The notes beneath the pieces are model-generated. The model ran no database searches and was not told the origin of the DNA. It saw nothing but the letters and a program-made list of their open reading frames with translations. The position numbers were made by a program, and so were the translations under genes. Below, one piece after another: positions 45,428 through 55,420 of a stretch of DNA of 64,000 nt; the first letter of the stretch is position 1; the number at the start of each line of letters is the position of its first letter. Origin of the DNA: an uncultured SAR86 cluster bacterium (GTDB lineage Bacteria > Pseudomonadota > Gammaproteobacteria > Magnimaribacterales > Magnimaribacteraceae); assembly GCA_937773605.1 (NCBI GenBank), contig CALJVP010000002.1, positions 1 to 64,000 on the forward strand, in the 5' to 3' direction.

Positions 45428-45970
45428 TTGGCTAAGAGAATAACAAAAGTAACTACAAAGACAGGAGATGACGGCACAACTGGAATGGCTGATGGTTCTC
45501 GTCTCTCTAAATCGAGCGAGCTGATAAGTGCTATTGGTGAAATAGATGAGCTTAATTCATGGATAGGTCTTTTAGCATCGTCTTCAAATTTACGAAAAGA
45601 AAAAGTATTGTTAAGAAAAATACAGAATGACCTTTTTGATATTGGTGGTTGTTTAGCTATGAGATCTAAAAATGGACTTCAAGAGGGAAAAATAGAATGG
45701 CTTGAAGAAAAGGTTAATGAACTAAATAGAGAATTACCTTCGTTAGATAATTTTATCCTTCCAGGAGGCCATAAAGATTCATCTAAAACTCAAATTATTA
45801 GAGCTGTATGCAGAAGATCAGAAAGAGCCCTGGTATTAGCCAGTAAGACAGAAACAATAAATATTAATTGCGTAATCTACATTAACAGGCTTTCTGATTT
45901 TCTTTTTGTTCTAGCTAGAAAAATCAATATTGACTCTGGAGAAGAAGAAATACTTTGGAAACAAACCTAA
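45428..45970 (+). CDS. pduO: ATP:cob(I)alamin adenosyltransferase, PduO type
   Basis: 180 residues. TKTGDDGTTGMADGSRLSKSSE is the PduO-type ATP-binding N-terminus; IGEIDELNSWIG and IIRAVCRRSERALV carry the conserved Glu/Asp and Arg residues, and INRLSDFLFVLAR closes the site. It adds the adenosyl group to Co(I) corrinoid, making the active coenzyme from imported B12. The start is TTG, 3 bases after the btuB stop, so the pair shares riboswitch control. It converges on ampD with a 4-base overlap of stops. Confidence 0.92.
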   Translation: MAKRITKVTTKTGDDGTTGMADGSRLSKSSELISAIGEIDELNSWIGLLASSSNLRKEKVLLRKIQNDLFDIGGCLAMRSKNGLQEGKIEWLEEKVNELNRELPSLDNFILPGGHKDSSKTQIIRAVCRRSERALVLASKTETININCVIYINRLSDFLFVLARKINIDSGEEEILWKQT

Positions 45971-46518
45971 GAAACTAAGCTAGATCTGAATCTAGACCAA
46001 TCAAAAGACTCCCCAGGATCTGTTTTCCTGTCTGGTGCTATATCAGAATGACCAACGATGTTATCTAAAGTTATTTCTGGATAAGCCTTCATTAAGGAAA
46101 GCGTTACGTCTTTTAGGCTTTCATACTGCTTGGTCGTGTAATCAATGGAATCCGTTCCTTCCATTTCTATTCCTATAGAAAAATCATTGCAGTTTTCTTG
46201 CCCCTGATAATGTGAAATACCTGCATGCCATGCATTTTTATTAAAAGGAACAAACTGAGTGACCTTGCCTCTTCTATCAATTAGTAAATGACTGGATACT
46301 TTTAGATCTTTTATGCCTTCAAAATATTCATCAGCAGATACTTCAAGTTTATTCTGAAAAAAATTGATTATATGAGATCCTCCAAAGCGACCGGGAGGTA
46401 AGCTAATATTATGAATCACCATAAGCATCACTTGAACGCCGGGCGGTCTTGCAGAGCAATTGGGTGATTCCCTAAAGTCTGCCGAAGTAATTAAATGATT
46501 TGTTATTTCAGGCAACAC
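45967..46518 (-). CDS. ampD: 1,6-anhydro-N-acetylmuramyl-L-alanine amidase AmpD
   Basis: 183 residues. MVIHNISLPPGRFGG holds the first zinc His; WHAGISHYQGQENCNDFSIGIEMEG and VGHSDIAPDRKTDPGESFDW hold the other His, Glu and Asp ligands and the catalytic Lys region. No signal peptide, as expected for cytoplasmic AmpD. It cuts L-Ala peptides from anhydro-MurNAc during wall recycling, working downstream of AmpG, for which a candidate lies at 41605. Confidence 0.93.
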   Translation of the reverse strand: MLPEITNHLITSADFRESPNCSARPPGVQVMLMVIHNISLPPGRFGGSHIINFFQNKLEVSADEYFEGIKDLKVSSHLLIDRRGKVTQFVPFNKNAWHAGISHYQGQENCNDFSIGIEMEGTDSIDYTTKQYESLKDVTLSLMKAYPEITLDNIVGHSDIAPDRKTDPGESFDWSRFRSSLVS

Positions 46519-46521
46519 CCA

Positions 46522-47211
46522 CTACCTATTGTAATTTCTTTCTTTTTGCATGATGAAAGGCTTGCCCTCCTTCTTATGGCGCTTCTTGTTGTTCTTCATG
46601 AACTCTTTGATTTCTCTTCGTTCTATAGCTCCATTAGAATTAGAATCCATTCTAGAAAAAGTTTCTTTTGCAGGAGCTAGAAATTCGTTTATTGTGATAT
46701 TTTCATTTCCGTCTGAATTCAAATTTTGAAATGAATGATCTTTTGCAACTTTTGGAGCAATGTCTTTAGCAACAGATAGTTCTTTTACATCAATATTTTG
46801 ATCTTGGTTTACGTCTAATTTTAAGAATATTTTTTCTGCAACCAACCTCTCGTCCTCGCTTGTACCAAATTTAGACATTCTTCTAGATCTTGGCTGTTTA
46901 TTTGCCCCAGAGATGAATTCTTTCTTGGATACTTTCTCATCATCATTTATATCTAAAAAGCTAAAGCGGCCGCTTTTTTTGTTCCTTGGTGGTCTTAATT
47001 TCTTTAAAGAAAATTCAGAATAAGTAAGCACTCCATTTGAATCTGAGTCCATATTTTTAAAAATCTTTAGTGGTTTATGGCTGTATTCTTTAAAACTAAT
47101 AGCTCTATTTCCATCTCTATCCATTTTCTTCAAGTCCATCAGTCTTTCTCTAGGATCTGACGTAATTAAAAATGAAGTTAAGATAAGTATTGATGTTAAT
47201 AAGTATTTCAT
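46522..47211 (-). CDS. Secreted EF-hand protein with six calcium-binding loops
   Basis: 229 residues: a signal peptide (LLTSILILTSFLITS), then six EF-hand loops in a row: DRDGNRAISFKE, DSDSNGVLTYSE, DINDDEKVSKKE, DVNQDQNIDVKE, NSDGNENITINE and DSNSNGAIERRE. It ends in a basic Lys/Arg tail. Several loops have the DxDxNGxIxxxE pattern needed for Ca2+. The role is unknown; bacterial calerythrin-like proteins buffer or sense calcium. It is three bases upstream of ampD on the same strand. Confidence 0.82.
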   Translation of the reverse strand: MKYLLTSILILTSFLITSDPRERLMDLKKMDRDGNRAISFKEYSHKPLKIFKNMDSDSNGVLTYSEFSLKKLRPPRNKKSGRFSFLDINDDEKVSKKEFISGANKQPRSRRMSKFGTSEDERLVAEKIFLKLDVNQDQNIDVKELSVAKDIAPKVAKDHSFQNLNSDGNENITINEFLAPAKETFSRMDSNSNGAIERREIKEFMKNNKKRHKKEGKPFIMQKERNYNR

Positions 47212-47293
47212 TGATTTATCCTCGTTGTATACAGCTAAGACTTACCTAACTTATAAAAGTTCAAAATATAATGCAAGGAAACTACAGCGACAC

Positions 47294-48235
47294 TTAACTA
47301 GTTCTTAAACCTTTTGGTAATCTAAAAGAAATCCCCTCATCTGCCCTTTCCTTTTCACCATAAAGCGAGCAGCTATATTTGTCTTGCAATAACGCGACCA
47401 ACTCTCTAACCAGGTGCTCGGGTGCAGAAGCCCCAGAAGTGATGCCTATTACTGACCTTCCTTCAAGCCATTTATGGTCTAAATCTTCCAAAGAGTCTAT
47501 AAGATATGAATCAACACCGCCGCGCTCTGCTATCTCTCTCAATCTATTTGAATTAGAGCTATTAACTGAACCAATCACTAAAACAAGATCACACTCTAAT
47601 GCTAGTTGTTTAACGGAATCTTGTCTGTTTTGCGTTGCATAGCAAATATCATTTGTTTTGGGGCCATGAATTTCAGGAAATCTTGTCTTCAAAGAATCCA
47701 TTATTGCTTGAGTGTCATCAATAGATAAAGTTGTTTGAGTGACGTAAGCCAGATTCGTGGGATCATCTATTTTCAACTCGCTAACGTCTTCAACGCTTTC
47801 CACTAAATAAATTGATCCTCCAAAACTATCATCAAACTGACCCATCGTACCTTCTACTTCCGGATGATTTTGATGACCTATCAATATGCATTCATATCCG
47901 AGTTTGGAATATTTGATAACCTCTGCATGTACTTTGCTTACTAATGGACAAGTAGCATCATAAATTTCAAGATGTTTTTCTTTTGAATCCTTTTGAACCA
48001 CCTTAGACACACCATGGGCGCTGTAGATCACAGTCTCGCCTGCAGGTACTTCTTCTATCTCTTCAACAAAAATAGCCCCTAAAGACTTGAGTTCATTAAC
48101 TACTGTTTTGTTATGAACAACTTCATGCTTTACGTATACGGGAGAGCCTTTCTGCTCCAGAACTTTCCTAACTATCTCTATGGCTCGGTCTACACCTGCA
48201 CAAAATCCTCGAGTATTTGCTAGTCTAATTTGCAT
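47294..48235 (-). CDS. ispH: 4-hydroxy-3-methylbut-2-enyl diphosphate reductase IspH
   Basis: 313 residues. The three cluster cysteines are in [26 protein letters not shown] and [24 protein letters not shown] closes the site. It makes IPP and DMAPP in the last step of the MEP isoprenoid pathway using a 4Fe-4S cluster. It overlaps lspA by 11 bases, the usual gammaproteobacterial lspA-ispH order. Confidence 0.95.
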   Translation of the reverse strand: MQIRLANTRGFCAGVDRAIEIVRKVLEQKGSPVYVKHEVVHNKTVVNELKSLGAIFVEEIEEVPAGETVIYSAHGVSKVVQKDSKEKHLEIYDATCPLVSKVHAEVIKYSKLGYECILIGHQNHPEVEGTMGQFDDSFGGSIYLVESVEDVSELKIDDPTNLAYVTQTTLSIDDTQAIMDSLKTRFPEIHGPKTNDICYATQNRQDSVKQLALECDLVLVIGSVNSSNSNRLREIAERGGVDSYLIDSLEDLDHKWLEGRSVIGITSGASAPEHLVRELVALLQDKYSCSLYGEKERADEGISFRLPKGLRTS

Positions 48236-48710
48236 TTGCTTTTTTATTATCTCCTATAAAAATAATATATATCAAATATAACGTAACTCCGATTGTTATA
48301 TAGCTGTCCGCGAAATTAAAAACATAAAAAGAGTAGTTTTGATAAAATACATGAATAAAATCAACTACATAACCTAAAAATACTCTATCTATAAGATTTC
48401 CTGCTCCTCCACAAAAGATAAGAACCAGGGCTAGAGATTCATAAGAGTTTAAATTCTTTTCCGTTAATATTATTTTAGCCAGATAAAATAATATTAGCGC
48501 TACGAGGGAAGAAATAAACCATCTTCCCCAAGGTCCGTAATCATCAAACAGGCTGAAGGCGATTCCGGTATTAAAAATTAAAGTTAGGTCTAAAAAAGGC
48601 AATAAAGGAAGGGAAGCTCCTTCATCTAAGGCTGAAGTAATTAAGATTTTACTAAGTTGATCTAAACCTACTAAAATAAAAAAAATTAGTGAAATCCTTG
48701 AAAAATTCAT
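48225..48710 (-). CDS. lspA: Lipoprotein signal peptidase LspA
   Basis: 161 residues with four membrane helices. The aspartic protease dyad lies in [21 protein letters not shown] and [14 protein letters not shown]. It cleaves signal peptides of diacylated prolipoproteins in the inner membrane. It follows ileS after 2 bases and overlaps ispH. Confidence 0.95.
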   Translation of the reverse strand: MNFSRISLIFFILVGLDQLSKILITSALDEGASLPLLPFLDLTLIFNTGIAFSLFDDYGPWGRWFISSLVALILFYLAKIILTEKNLNSYESLALVLIFCGGAGNLIDRVFLGYVVDFIHVFYQNYSFYVFNFADSYITIGVTLYLIYIIFIGDNKKANAN

Positions 48711-48712
48711 AA

Positions 48713-51508
48713 TTAAGCAAAGAGCCTAACCTCGCCATCTCCTTCTATATTATCAACGCATCTTTCACAAAGGGTTGGGTGATTGGATATTTCGCCAACT
48801 TCCTCTCTGCTATGCCAACAACGTTCACACTTATCATGCTTAGTTTTCTTGACCGCAACCCTAAGTCCTTCCAGTTCAGTTGAGTCGCCCTTTTCTTCAA
48901 AATCATAGACTTGCGCATCAGAAGTGATGAAAACAAACCTCAATTCATCAGAGAATTTATTCAATATGGTTTTGACTTCAGCCGAACAAAATAAATCTAT
49001 ATCAGCTTCCAAGGCCGAACCAATAACTTCTTTATTTCTTGATGCTTCAAGTACTTTATTAACTTCAGCGCGGATTAGAAGAACTTCGTTCCATTCTTCG
49101 TCGGTTATAGTCATTTCTTCTTTTGAATCACTCCATTCATCAAACCATTCCAAAAGGTGCACAGATGGTGAGCCAGGTTTGTGCAACTGCCAAGCTTCTT
49201 CGGCAGTAAAACTTAATACAGGAGAGATCCATCTAAGCAAGGCCTCTAGAATAAAATACAATGCGGTTTGACAAGAGCGTCTGGCTTCAGAGTCTTTCTT
49301 GCTCGTGTAAAGTCTGTCTTTCAAGATATCTAAATAAAACCCGCCTAACTCATTTGCACAAAAATTATGAATCTTCTTAAAAGCCTGATGAAACTGATAT
49401 TTATCAAAATCATTCATCACTTCAATTTGCAAACTTTTTGTTTTTTTAATCATCCACTTGTCGAGTTGAGTCATTCTTTCAATCTCTACAGCGTCTGATT
49501 CATAATCAAAATCATTAATGTTACCTAGGAGGAACCTAATAGTATTTCTGATCCTACGATAAGAATCGGATGATCTCTTAAGAATTTCATCCGATACGAC
49601 CATTTCATTTCTGTAATCGGTTGAAGCTATCCATGATCGTAAAACATCAGCCCCCATGGAGTCCCATACTTTTTGGGGAGAAATAACATTACCGATAGAT
49701 TTAGACATTTTTTTACCATCAGCATCAACAACAAAACCATGAGTTAAAACTGATTTATATGGAGGAACATCATTTAAAGCAATGCTTGTCAGGAGAGAAG
49801 ACTGAAACCAACCTCGGTGTTGATCTGAACCTTCTAAATAAAGATCAGCAGGAAATTGCATCTCAGAGTCATTTAACACACATGCATGAGTAACGCCTGA
49901 ATCAAACCATACGTCCAATGAGTCACTAATTTTATCGTATTGATCGGCTTCATTAACTAAAGATGAACAATCCAAATTATGCCAAGCATCTATGCCTTTT
50001 TCTTCAACGAGGTTCGCCACTTCTTCAATAAGGCGACTTGTTTCTGGGTGTAACTGGCCGGTGTCTTTATGAACCAACAATGGAATAGGAACGCCCCAAG
50101 ATCTCTGCCTGGAAATACACCAATCCGGTCTGTTCTCTAACATACTTGCCATGCGAGATTTTCCCCATTCAGGCTCCCAATTAACATTTTCTATTGATTC
50201 TTTTGCCGTCTTTAGTAAATCATTATTTGTCATCCCAATGAACCATTGAGGTGTGGCTCGGAACATTAGTGGAGACTTGTGCCTCCAACAGTGAGGATAA
50301 CTGTGCTCATATTGTGCATCAGCAAGCAGAGCCCCATTTTCTTTTAGTACTTCTATTATCTTTTCATTGGATTTAAAAACAAACATGCCGGAAACATGCT
50401 CTACTTCTTCCATAAAGGTTCCATTACTTTTAACTGGACTAAGTACCTCTAGGCCGTTCTCAAGTGCAACACCATAATCTTCTAAACCGTGCCCTGGTGC
50501 AGTATGAACAATACCCGTTCCAGCTTCGGTAGTAACGTGATCACCTGTAATAATTAAAGAGCTCCTCTCTAAATAAGGATGCTTAGCATTTAAACCCTTC
50601 AGGTCTTGACCTAAACAAGTGCCTTTGATTTTATGGTTGGAAATGCCAAGACGTTCTAAAGTTTGTTCTATTAGATCTTTAGCTACAACATAGTTGGCTA
50701 TCTTTGAATTCATCTCAAACTCAACTAAACAATATTCAAAGTTTTTGTTAACTGTTAAAGCCAGGTTTCCAGGCAACGTCCAAGGGGTTGTTGTCCAGCT
50801 TGCGACAAAACAATCATCTTTTACATTCGTTCCAAAGGCCTTGTTGATTAGTTCATTTTCAATAGGAAAGGTGAAATCTATAGAATGCGAAATCTTGTCT
50901 TTGTACTCAACTTCAGCTTCGGCTAAAGCCGATGCACAATCAACACACCAATGAACTGGCTTTTCTCCCCGCTCTATAAAACCTTTATTAATTATAGAGC
51001 CCAATGACCTGATGATGTTAGCTTCAAAACTAAAGTCCATGGTAACGTAAGGCTTGTCCCAGTTACCAAAAATACCCAACCTTTTGAAATCCTTTTTTTG
51101 TATATCAATCTGACTATTTGCATATTTCCTGCAGGCATCCCTAAACTCTTCTGCCGTTACCTTTTGACCAACTTTTCCTATTTTCTTTTCTACATTTAAT
51201 TCGATGGGTAAGCCGTGACAATCCCAACCCGGTGTGTAAGGAACATCTTTTCCATTTAAGATTTGAGATTTAATAACAATATCTTTCAATACTTTATTAA
51301 CGGAATGTCCTATATGTATCTCACCATTTGCGTAAGGAGGCCCGTCGTGCAAAATAAATTTTTCACGTCCTTTTCTGGAATCACGGATTTGCTTATTTAA
51401 ATCTATGCTTTCCCAATAATCCAACATTTTAGGTTCACGGTTGGGTAGGTTGGCCTTCATAGCCAACTCTGTTTTAGGAAGGTTTAAAGTGTCTTTATAG
51501 TCAGTCAT
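48713..51508 (-). CDS. ileS: Isoleucine-tRNA ligase
   Basis: About 931 residues. HIGH motif in PPYANGEIHIGHSVNK, editing domain with TTPWTLPGNLAL and GTGIVHTAPGHG, KMSKS in VDADGKKMSKSIGN, and a C-terminal zinc site (CERCWH, CERCVDN) of the type 1 enzyme. The first in-frame ATG is at 51508 (MTDYKDTLNLPKTE); the track start at 51514 is a TTG. It charges tRNA-Ile and edits Val. The murJ-ribF-ileS-lspA-ispH order is typical. Confidence 0.95.
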   Translation of the reverse strand: MTDYKDTLNLPKTELAMKANLPNREPKMLDYWESIDLNKQIRDSRKGREKFILHDGPPYANGEIHIGHSVNKVLKDIVIKSQILNGKDVPYTPGWDCHGLPIELNVEKKIGKVGQKVTAEEFRDACRKYANSQIDIQKKDFKRLGIFGNWDKPYVTMDFSFEANIIRSLGSIINKGFIERGEKPVHWCVDCASALAEAEVEYKDKISHSIDFTFPIENELINKAFGTNVKDDCFVASWTTTPWTLPGNLALTVNKNFEYCLVEFEMNSKIANYVVAKDLIEQTLERLGISNHKIKGTCLGQDLKGLNAKHPYLERSSLIITGDHVTTEAGTGIVHTAPGHGLEDYGVALENGLEVLSPVKSNGTFMEEVEHVSGMFVFKSNEKIIEVLKENGALLADAQYEHSYPHCWRHKSPLMFRATPQWFIGMTNNDLLKTAKESIENVNWEPEWGKSRMASMLENRPDWCISRQRSWGVPIPLLVHKDTGQLHPETSRLIEEVANLVEEKGIDAWHNLDCSSLVNEADQYDKISDSLDVWFDSGVTHACVLNDSEMQFPADLYLEGSDQHRGWFQSSLLTSIALNDVPPYKSVLTHGFVVDADGKKMSKSIGNVISPQKVWDSMGADVLRSWIASTDYRNEMVVSDEILKRSSDSYRRIRNTIRFLLGNINDFDYESDAVEIERMTQLDKWMIKKTKSLQIEVMNDFDKYQFHQAFKKIHNFCANELGGFYLDILKDRLYTSKKDSEARRSCQTALYFILEALLRWISPVLSFTAEEAWQLHKPGSPSVHLLEWFDEWSDSKEEMTITDEEWNEVLLIRAEVNKVLEASRNKEVIGSALEADIDLFCSAEVKTILNKFSDELRFVFITSDAQVYDFEEKGDSTELEGLRVAVKKTKHDKCERCWHSREEVGEISNHPTLCERCVDNIEGDGEVRLFA

Positions 51509-51525
51509 AATCAATTTTGGGCACT

Positions 51526-52473
51526 TTAACTGAAATAAGCTTTTGCTGTTGAAATATCTTTAAAAATTTGTTCTTTTAAGGCATCCAAACCGTCAAATTT
51601 TCTTTCATCCCTTACTTTCTCACAGAATTCAACAGTCAGTCTTTTGGAATAGATATTCTCTGAGAATTCTAAAAGGTGCACCTCCAATACTGGATGTTCG
51701 CCGCCCACTGTTGGCCTGGTTCCCATATTAGCAATACCTCCATACTCCTTACCCTCCAAAATCACTTTAACAATATAAACTCCTGCCAAAGGTAATTTAT
51801 TCTTTGGTAGCCATAAATTAGCTGTAGGGACCCCAAGCAGGGTGCCTAGCTGCTGCCCATAAACAACCTTACCGGTGTAAGTGTAGGGTCTTCCTAATAG
51901 CCTCTTGGCCTCTTCAAAATTATTTTTTGAGAGCGCCTCTCTGATCCTTGTACTGCTAACCCTGGTTCCGTCTATCAAAAATGTTTCTGTACTTTCAACA
52001 GCTATGTTATTTCTTTTGCCCCATTCTTTTAGGAGTTCAAAGTCCCCTTCTCTGTTTGCACCGAACCTAAAGTCATCCCCTATTACTAATTTTTTTATTC
52101 CTAATTGAAGAAGTATTTGATTCATGAAGCCTTCGGGTGTCATGGACTTCAGTTGAGAATTAAATTTTAGAAAGAAACCGTAATCCACTTCAAGGTCCTT
52201 TAATTTTAAAACTTTCTCAGACCAAGGAAAAAGTCTGGGTGGCTTTGAAGATTCTTTCCCAAGAACTTCAGCAAAAAACTCTTTAGCGTGGGGCTCTGTA
52301 AAAATAACCATCTTCGACCAATTATTTTTAAAGGCTTCTTCTTTCATCCTTTTGATAATCTCTTGATGACCCAAATGCAAACCGTCAAAATTTCCAATGG
52401 TTGCTATCGATGCTGCCTTTGGGTGTCGAGATCTGAAAAGATCTATGTTTTGTCTTCCTCTAATTAAGTACAT
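51526..52473 (-). CDS. ribF: Bifunctional riboflavin kinase/FAD synthetase RibF
   Basis: 315 residues from the ATG at 52473 (MYLIRGRQNIDLF), placed three bases after the murJ stop. The track start at 52515 lies inside murJ and adds residues with no family counterpart. The FAD synthetase half has IGNFDGLHLGHQEII and SSTRIREALSKNN; the kinase half has GKVVYGQQLGTLLGVPTANL and GGIANMGTRPTVGG. It makes FMN and FAD from riboflavin. Confidence 0.94.
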   Translation of the reverse strand: MYLIRGRQNIDLFRSRHPKAASIATIGNFDGLHLGHQEIIKRMKEEAFKNNWSKMVIFTEPHAKEFFAEVLGKESSKPPRLFPWSEKVLKLKDLEVDYGFFLKFNSQLKSMTPEGFMNQILLQLGIKKLVIGDDFRFGANREGDFELLKEWGKRNNIAVESTETFLIDGTRVSSTRIREALSKNNFEEAKRLLGRPYTYTGKVVYGQQLGTLLGVPTANLWLPKNKLPLAGVYIVKVILEGKEYGGIANMGTRPTVGGEHPVLEVHLLEFSENIYSKRLTVEFCEKVRDERKFDGLDALKEQIFKDISTAKAYFS

Positions 52474-52475
52474 AA

Positions 52476-54050
52476 TTAATTTGTTAAATCCTTTAAGCGT
52501 ATACCTGAAGCCCAAAGAGTCATGAAATATGCTGCAATGCTTGCAGCTAAGATAGCTAATAATCTTATGAAACGCTCTACTTCATAAGAATTTCTCCACA
52601 CTTCAATATCTACATTAATAAGACCAACTGTGAGGTATAGGATCAAAGAAGCGCAAATTAATCTAACAGAGAATAAGAACCATCCCTTTTCAAAACTGTA
52701 TATTTTTTCTTTTCTTAAAAGATAAAGCAAAGCAATGATAGTGAAGAAGGCAGATATAGAACTAGCTAAAGCCAAACCAACGTGGTTATAACCCAGATGA
52801 AACCCTAACAACCAAGCCAGAAAACCATTTAAAACCATCGAGAACAATGCCACATAAACCGGTTTCTTTGGCTGCTGTCTTGCAAAAAACCCTGGAGTTA
52901 ATACTTTGATTAGCATGAAAGCAAGCAACCCCATGGAAAGAGCAATCAGACTTAAAGAGGCATTTTTTGAGTCTATAGCAGTGAATTCTCCTCTTTCAAA
53001 GAGTGTAATGATTATTGGCTCTGCAAGCATAATCAGTCCAATGACGGCCGGCATACCGACTAAGAGTATTAATCTTATAGACCAATCCAAAGTCTTGGAA
53101 AATGCATCCCTACTGCCGGTGCTGTGCAAAGCAGATAGCTTTGGGAGAATAACCGTTCCTATGGCGATAGCAAATATTCCTAAAGGGAGTTGCATTAGTC
53201 GATCCGATACGTACAGCCAGCTTGGACTGCCGGTAGGAAGAAGAGATGCAAGTACAGTGTCAACCAACATGTTGAGCTGACTGACTCCTCCTGCGATTAT
53301 TCCAGGAACCATTAAATACATCACCCTTTTAACCCCGGGGTGCTTAAGATTTAGTCGGAATCTGGGCAAGAGACCTAATTTTATCAATGGCCAGATTTGT
53401 ATGACTACTTGAATGCATCCTGCAGCAAAAACTCCCCAAGCTATTGCATAAATAGGTACTTCTTGTGTCGGGGCAATCCATATTGCTACCACCACTAAAG
53501 TAAGGTTGTAAAATAATGGGGTTAAGGCAGGCAGAGAGAATCGTTCATAAGTGTTCATTATCGATCCAGATAATGCGACTAATGAGACGAAGAATAAGTA
53601 AGGAAAGGTAATTTGCAGTATATCTATTGCCAGAGTTTTCTTTAATGGCTCCAAATAGAAACCAGGAGCAAAAACCATAACAAAGATTGGTGCTGCCAAA
53701 AAAGCTATGGTTGTAACAATTAATAAAACCACGCTCAAAGAAGCAAAGGTGTGATTAATTAAGTCCTTAACTTCTGATTCTGATTTTTGTTGTTTGTATT
53801 CAGAGAGAATAGGCACGAAAGCTTGATTAAAGGCGCCCTCTGCAAAGAGTCTTCTGAAGACACTCGGTATCTTCATTACAACTACAAAAGCATCTAATGC
53901 AACTCCCGCTCCTAAAAGGCCTGTAAGAACAATATCTCTTACCAGGCCTAAAAGTCTAGAAAGAAAGGTCCAGAAACTAACAAGACTACTGCTTATTAGT
54001 AGCTTAATTGATTTTTTTGGGGGAACGATTTTATTACTGCTTGAGTTCAG
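52476..54050 (-). CDS. murJ: Lipid II flippase MurJ, apparently starting at CTG
   Basis: The track starts at an internal ATG (53876), but the same frame extends upstream through [20 protein letters not shown] and [19 protein letters not shown], the conserved first helix region of MurJ. No ATG, GTG or TTG lies in that extension before the in-frame TGA at 54056-54058. The best candidate is CTG at 54050, overlapping the msrB stop as CTGA with AGAGG about 7 bases upstream; ATT at 54008 is an alternative. From CTG the product is 524 residues, near the usual 510-520. About 14 helices; it flips lipid II. Confidence 0.86.
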   Translation of the reverse strand: MNSSSNKIVPPKKSIKLLISSSLVSFWTFLSRLLGLVRDIVLTGLLGAGVALDAFVVVMKIPSVFRRLFAEGAFNQAFVPILSEYKQQKSESEVKDLINHTFASLSVVLLIVTTIAFLAAPIFVMVFAPGFYLEPLKKTLAIDILQITFPYLFFVSLVALSGSIMNTYERFSLPALTPLFYNLTLVVVAIWIAPTQEVPIYAIAWGVFAAGCIQVVIQIWPLIKLGLLPRFRLNLKHPGVKRVMYLMVPGIIAGGVSQLNMLVDTVLASLLPTGSPSWLYVSDRLMQLPLGIFAIAIGTVILPKLSALHSTGSRDAFSKTLDWSIRLILLVGMPAVIGLIMLAEPIIITLFERGEFTAIDSKNASLSLIALSMGLLAFMLIKVLTPGFFARQQPKKPVYVALFSMVLNGFLAWLLGFHLGYNHVGLALASSISAFFTIIALLYLLRKEKIYSFEKGWFLFSVRLICASLILYLTVGLINVDIEVWRNSYEVERFIRLLAILAASIAAYFMTLWASGIRLKDLTN

Positions 54051-54454
54051 CCTTCATCCTCTTCGTTATCATCAGAAGGTTTTAAATCTAAAGATACTGA
54101 ATTTATACAGTACCTCAAACCTGTGGGCTGAGGTCCATCTGGAAATACATGACCTAAATGAGCTTCGCATTCTCTGCAGTGAACTTCCGTTCGCATCATT
54201 CCTGCAGAAACATCTTCCTCTGTATCAACACTGGATGCTGAGGACGGCTCCCAGAAACTTGGCCAGCCTGATCCGGAATCGTACTTAGTTTCAGAGCTAA
54301 AGAGCTCGATATCACAAACTACACAATGATAAGTTCCTGGCGTTTTTACTCCATCATATTTGCCGCTAAAGGCAGGCTCAGTCCCTTGATTCTGAGTTAC
54401 GTAGTATTCTTCAGGCGTTAGTTTAGTTTTTAAATCTTCTTTTTTATCATTCAT
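54047..54454 (-). CDS. msrB: Peptide methionine-R-sulfoxide reductase MsrB
   Basis: 135 residues. Zinc cysteines in CVVCDIEL and [23 protein letters not shown] and the catalytic Cys in [13 protein letters not shown] complete the MsrB pattern. An acidic tail (DNEEDEG) follows. It reduces methionine-R-sulfoxide in proteins with thioredoxin. It lies between the desaturase gene (3 bases) and murJ (4-base overlap). Confidence 0.95.
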   Translation of the reverse strand: MNDKKEDLKTKLTPEEYYVTQNQGTEPAFSGKYDGVKTPGTYHCVVCDIELFSSETKYDSGSGWPSFWEPSSASSVDTEEDVSAGMMRTEVHCRECEAHLGHVFPDGPQPTGLRYCINSVSLDLKPSDDNEEDEG

Positions 54455-54457
54455 TTT

Positions 54458-55384
54458 TTATGCACTCACTGCTTTTAATAATACTTTTTTATACGAAGTC
54501 TCTAAACACATCTTATCTTCATAGCCGTTTTCTATCATCATGGAATGTGCTTTAGGAAGATTGTACCAAGGGCATCGAGTAAATAGGTGGTGCTCTAAAT
54601 GATAATTTACATTATGAGGAACCATTAAAAATCTTGTCAAAACTGTTGATTTAGTCGTCCTAGTATTGTCAAAGTCATTATTTCCAGGGGTAACGGCGTG
54701 TTCAGATATGTTTCTAATTCTTATTATTAAACTGTAATAAGTAAATGAAGGAAGCCACCATAACAATAAAAACAATGACCAGTGCATCGTTGTAGAGATA
54801 AGAACAAAAATAATTAAATTAGAAATTAAAAAGCCATGAAGCTTATTAGAAGTTTTTGATATTTTATTAAATACATTGTCCCCTTTTGTTCTAAAAATAG
54901 AGCTTAAAGATCCCCAATAACGCTTTACTCCTGTGATACCTGTCAAATCTCTAAAAACTTTTCTGATAAAACTTCTTTTAGTAATAGGAAACGGGGAGCT
55001 CAAAACTAGATCGGGGTCATCGTCAGTCTCTGTATGCCTATGATGCTTAAGATGATATGGCCTATAAACTCTATTATCTTGGAAAATAGGATAAGCACAA
55101 AACCACTGACCAGCCCAATCATTCACTTTATTATTTGCAAATAGAAGATTGTGAGCGGCATCATGTGCTAAAACAGCTAAAGCAAATTGTCTGCTTCCTA
55201 TGATCACTAAAGCCACTAAAAAAGTTATAACATTTGGGTAAAAGAAAAAGAGGGCCATAGCTGCAGACATTTGCAGCCAGTTAGAGCTTATGGACAAGAC
55301 ATTCCTCCAATCCTGCTTCTCTTTTATTTCCTCGTATTGCTCTTTAGAAATAACCTCTAAAGGCTTAACGCTACTTGTTGCCAT
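54458..55384 (-). CDS. Fatty acid desaturase family protein
   Basis: 308 residues, about four membrane helices and the three histidine boxes of the membrane di-iron family: HDAAH (LAVLAHDAAHNLL), HLKHHRH and HLEHHLF. The spacing and YRPYHLKHHRHT resemble the beta-carotene ketolase/acyl-lipid desaturase group with extra domains missing. It probably inserts a double bond into membrane acyl chains using O2, useful at low temperature. Substrate and position are not predictable. Confidence 0.85.
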   Translation of the reverse strand: MATSSVKPLEVISKEQYEEIKEKQDWRNVLSISSNWLQMSAAMALFFFYPNVITFLVALVIIGSRQFALAVLAHDAAHNLLFANNKVNDWAGQWFCAYPIFQDNRVYRPYHLKHHRHTETDDDPDLVLSSPFPITKRSFIRKVFRDLTGITGVKRYWGSLSSIFRTKGDNVFNKISKTSNKLHGFLISNLIIFVLISTTMHWSLFLLLWWLPSFTYYSLIIRIRNISEHAVTPGNNDFDNTRTTKSTVLTRFLMVPHNVNYHLEHHLFTRCPWYNLPKAHSMMIENGYEDKMCLETSYKKVLLKAVSA

Positions 55385-55420
55385 ATATTGATTATAGCTA
55401 AGCTTTCAACAGATGAAAAT

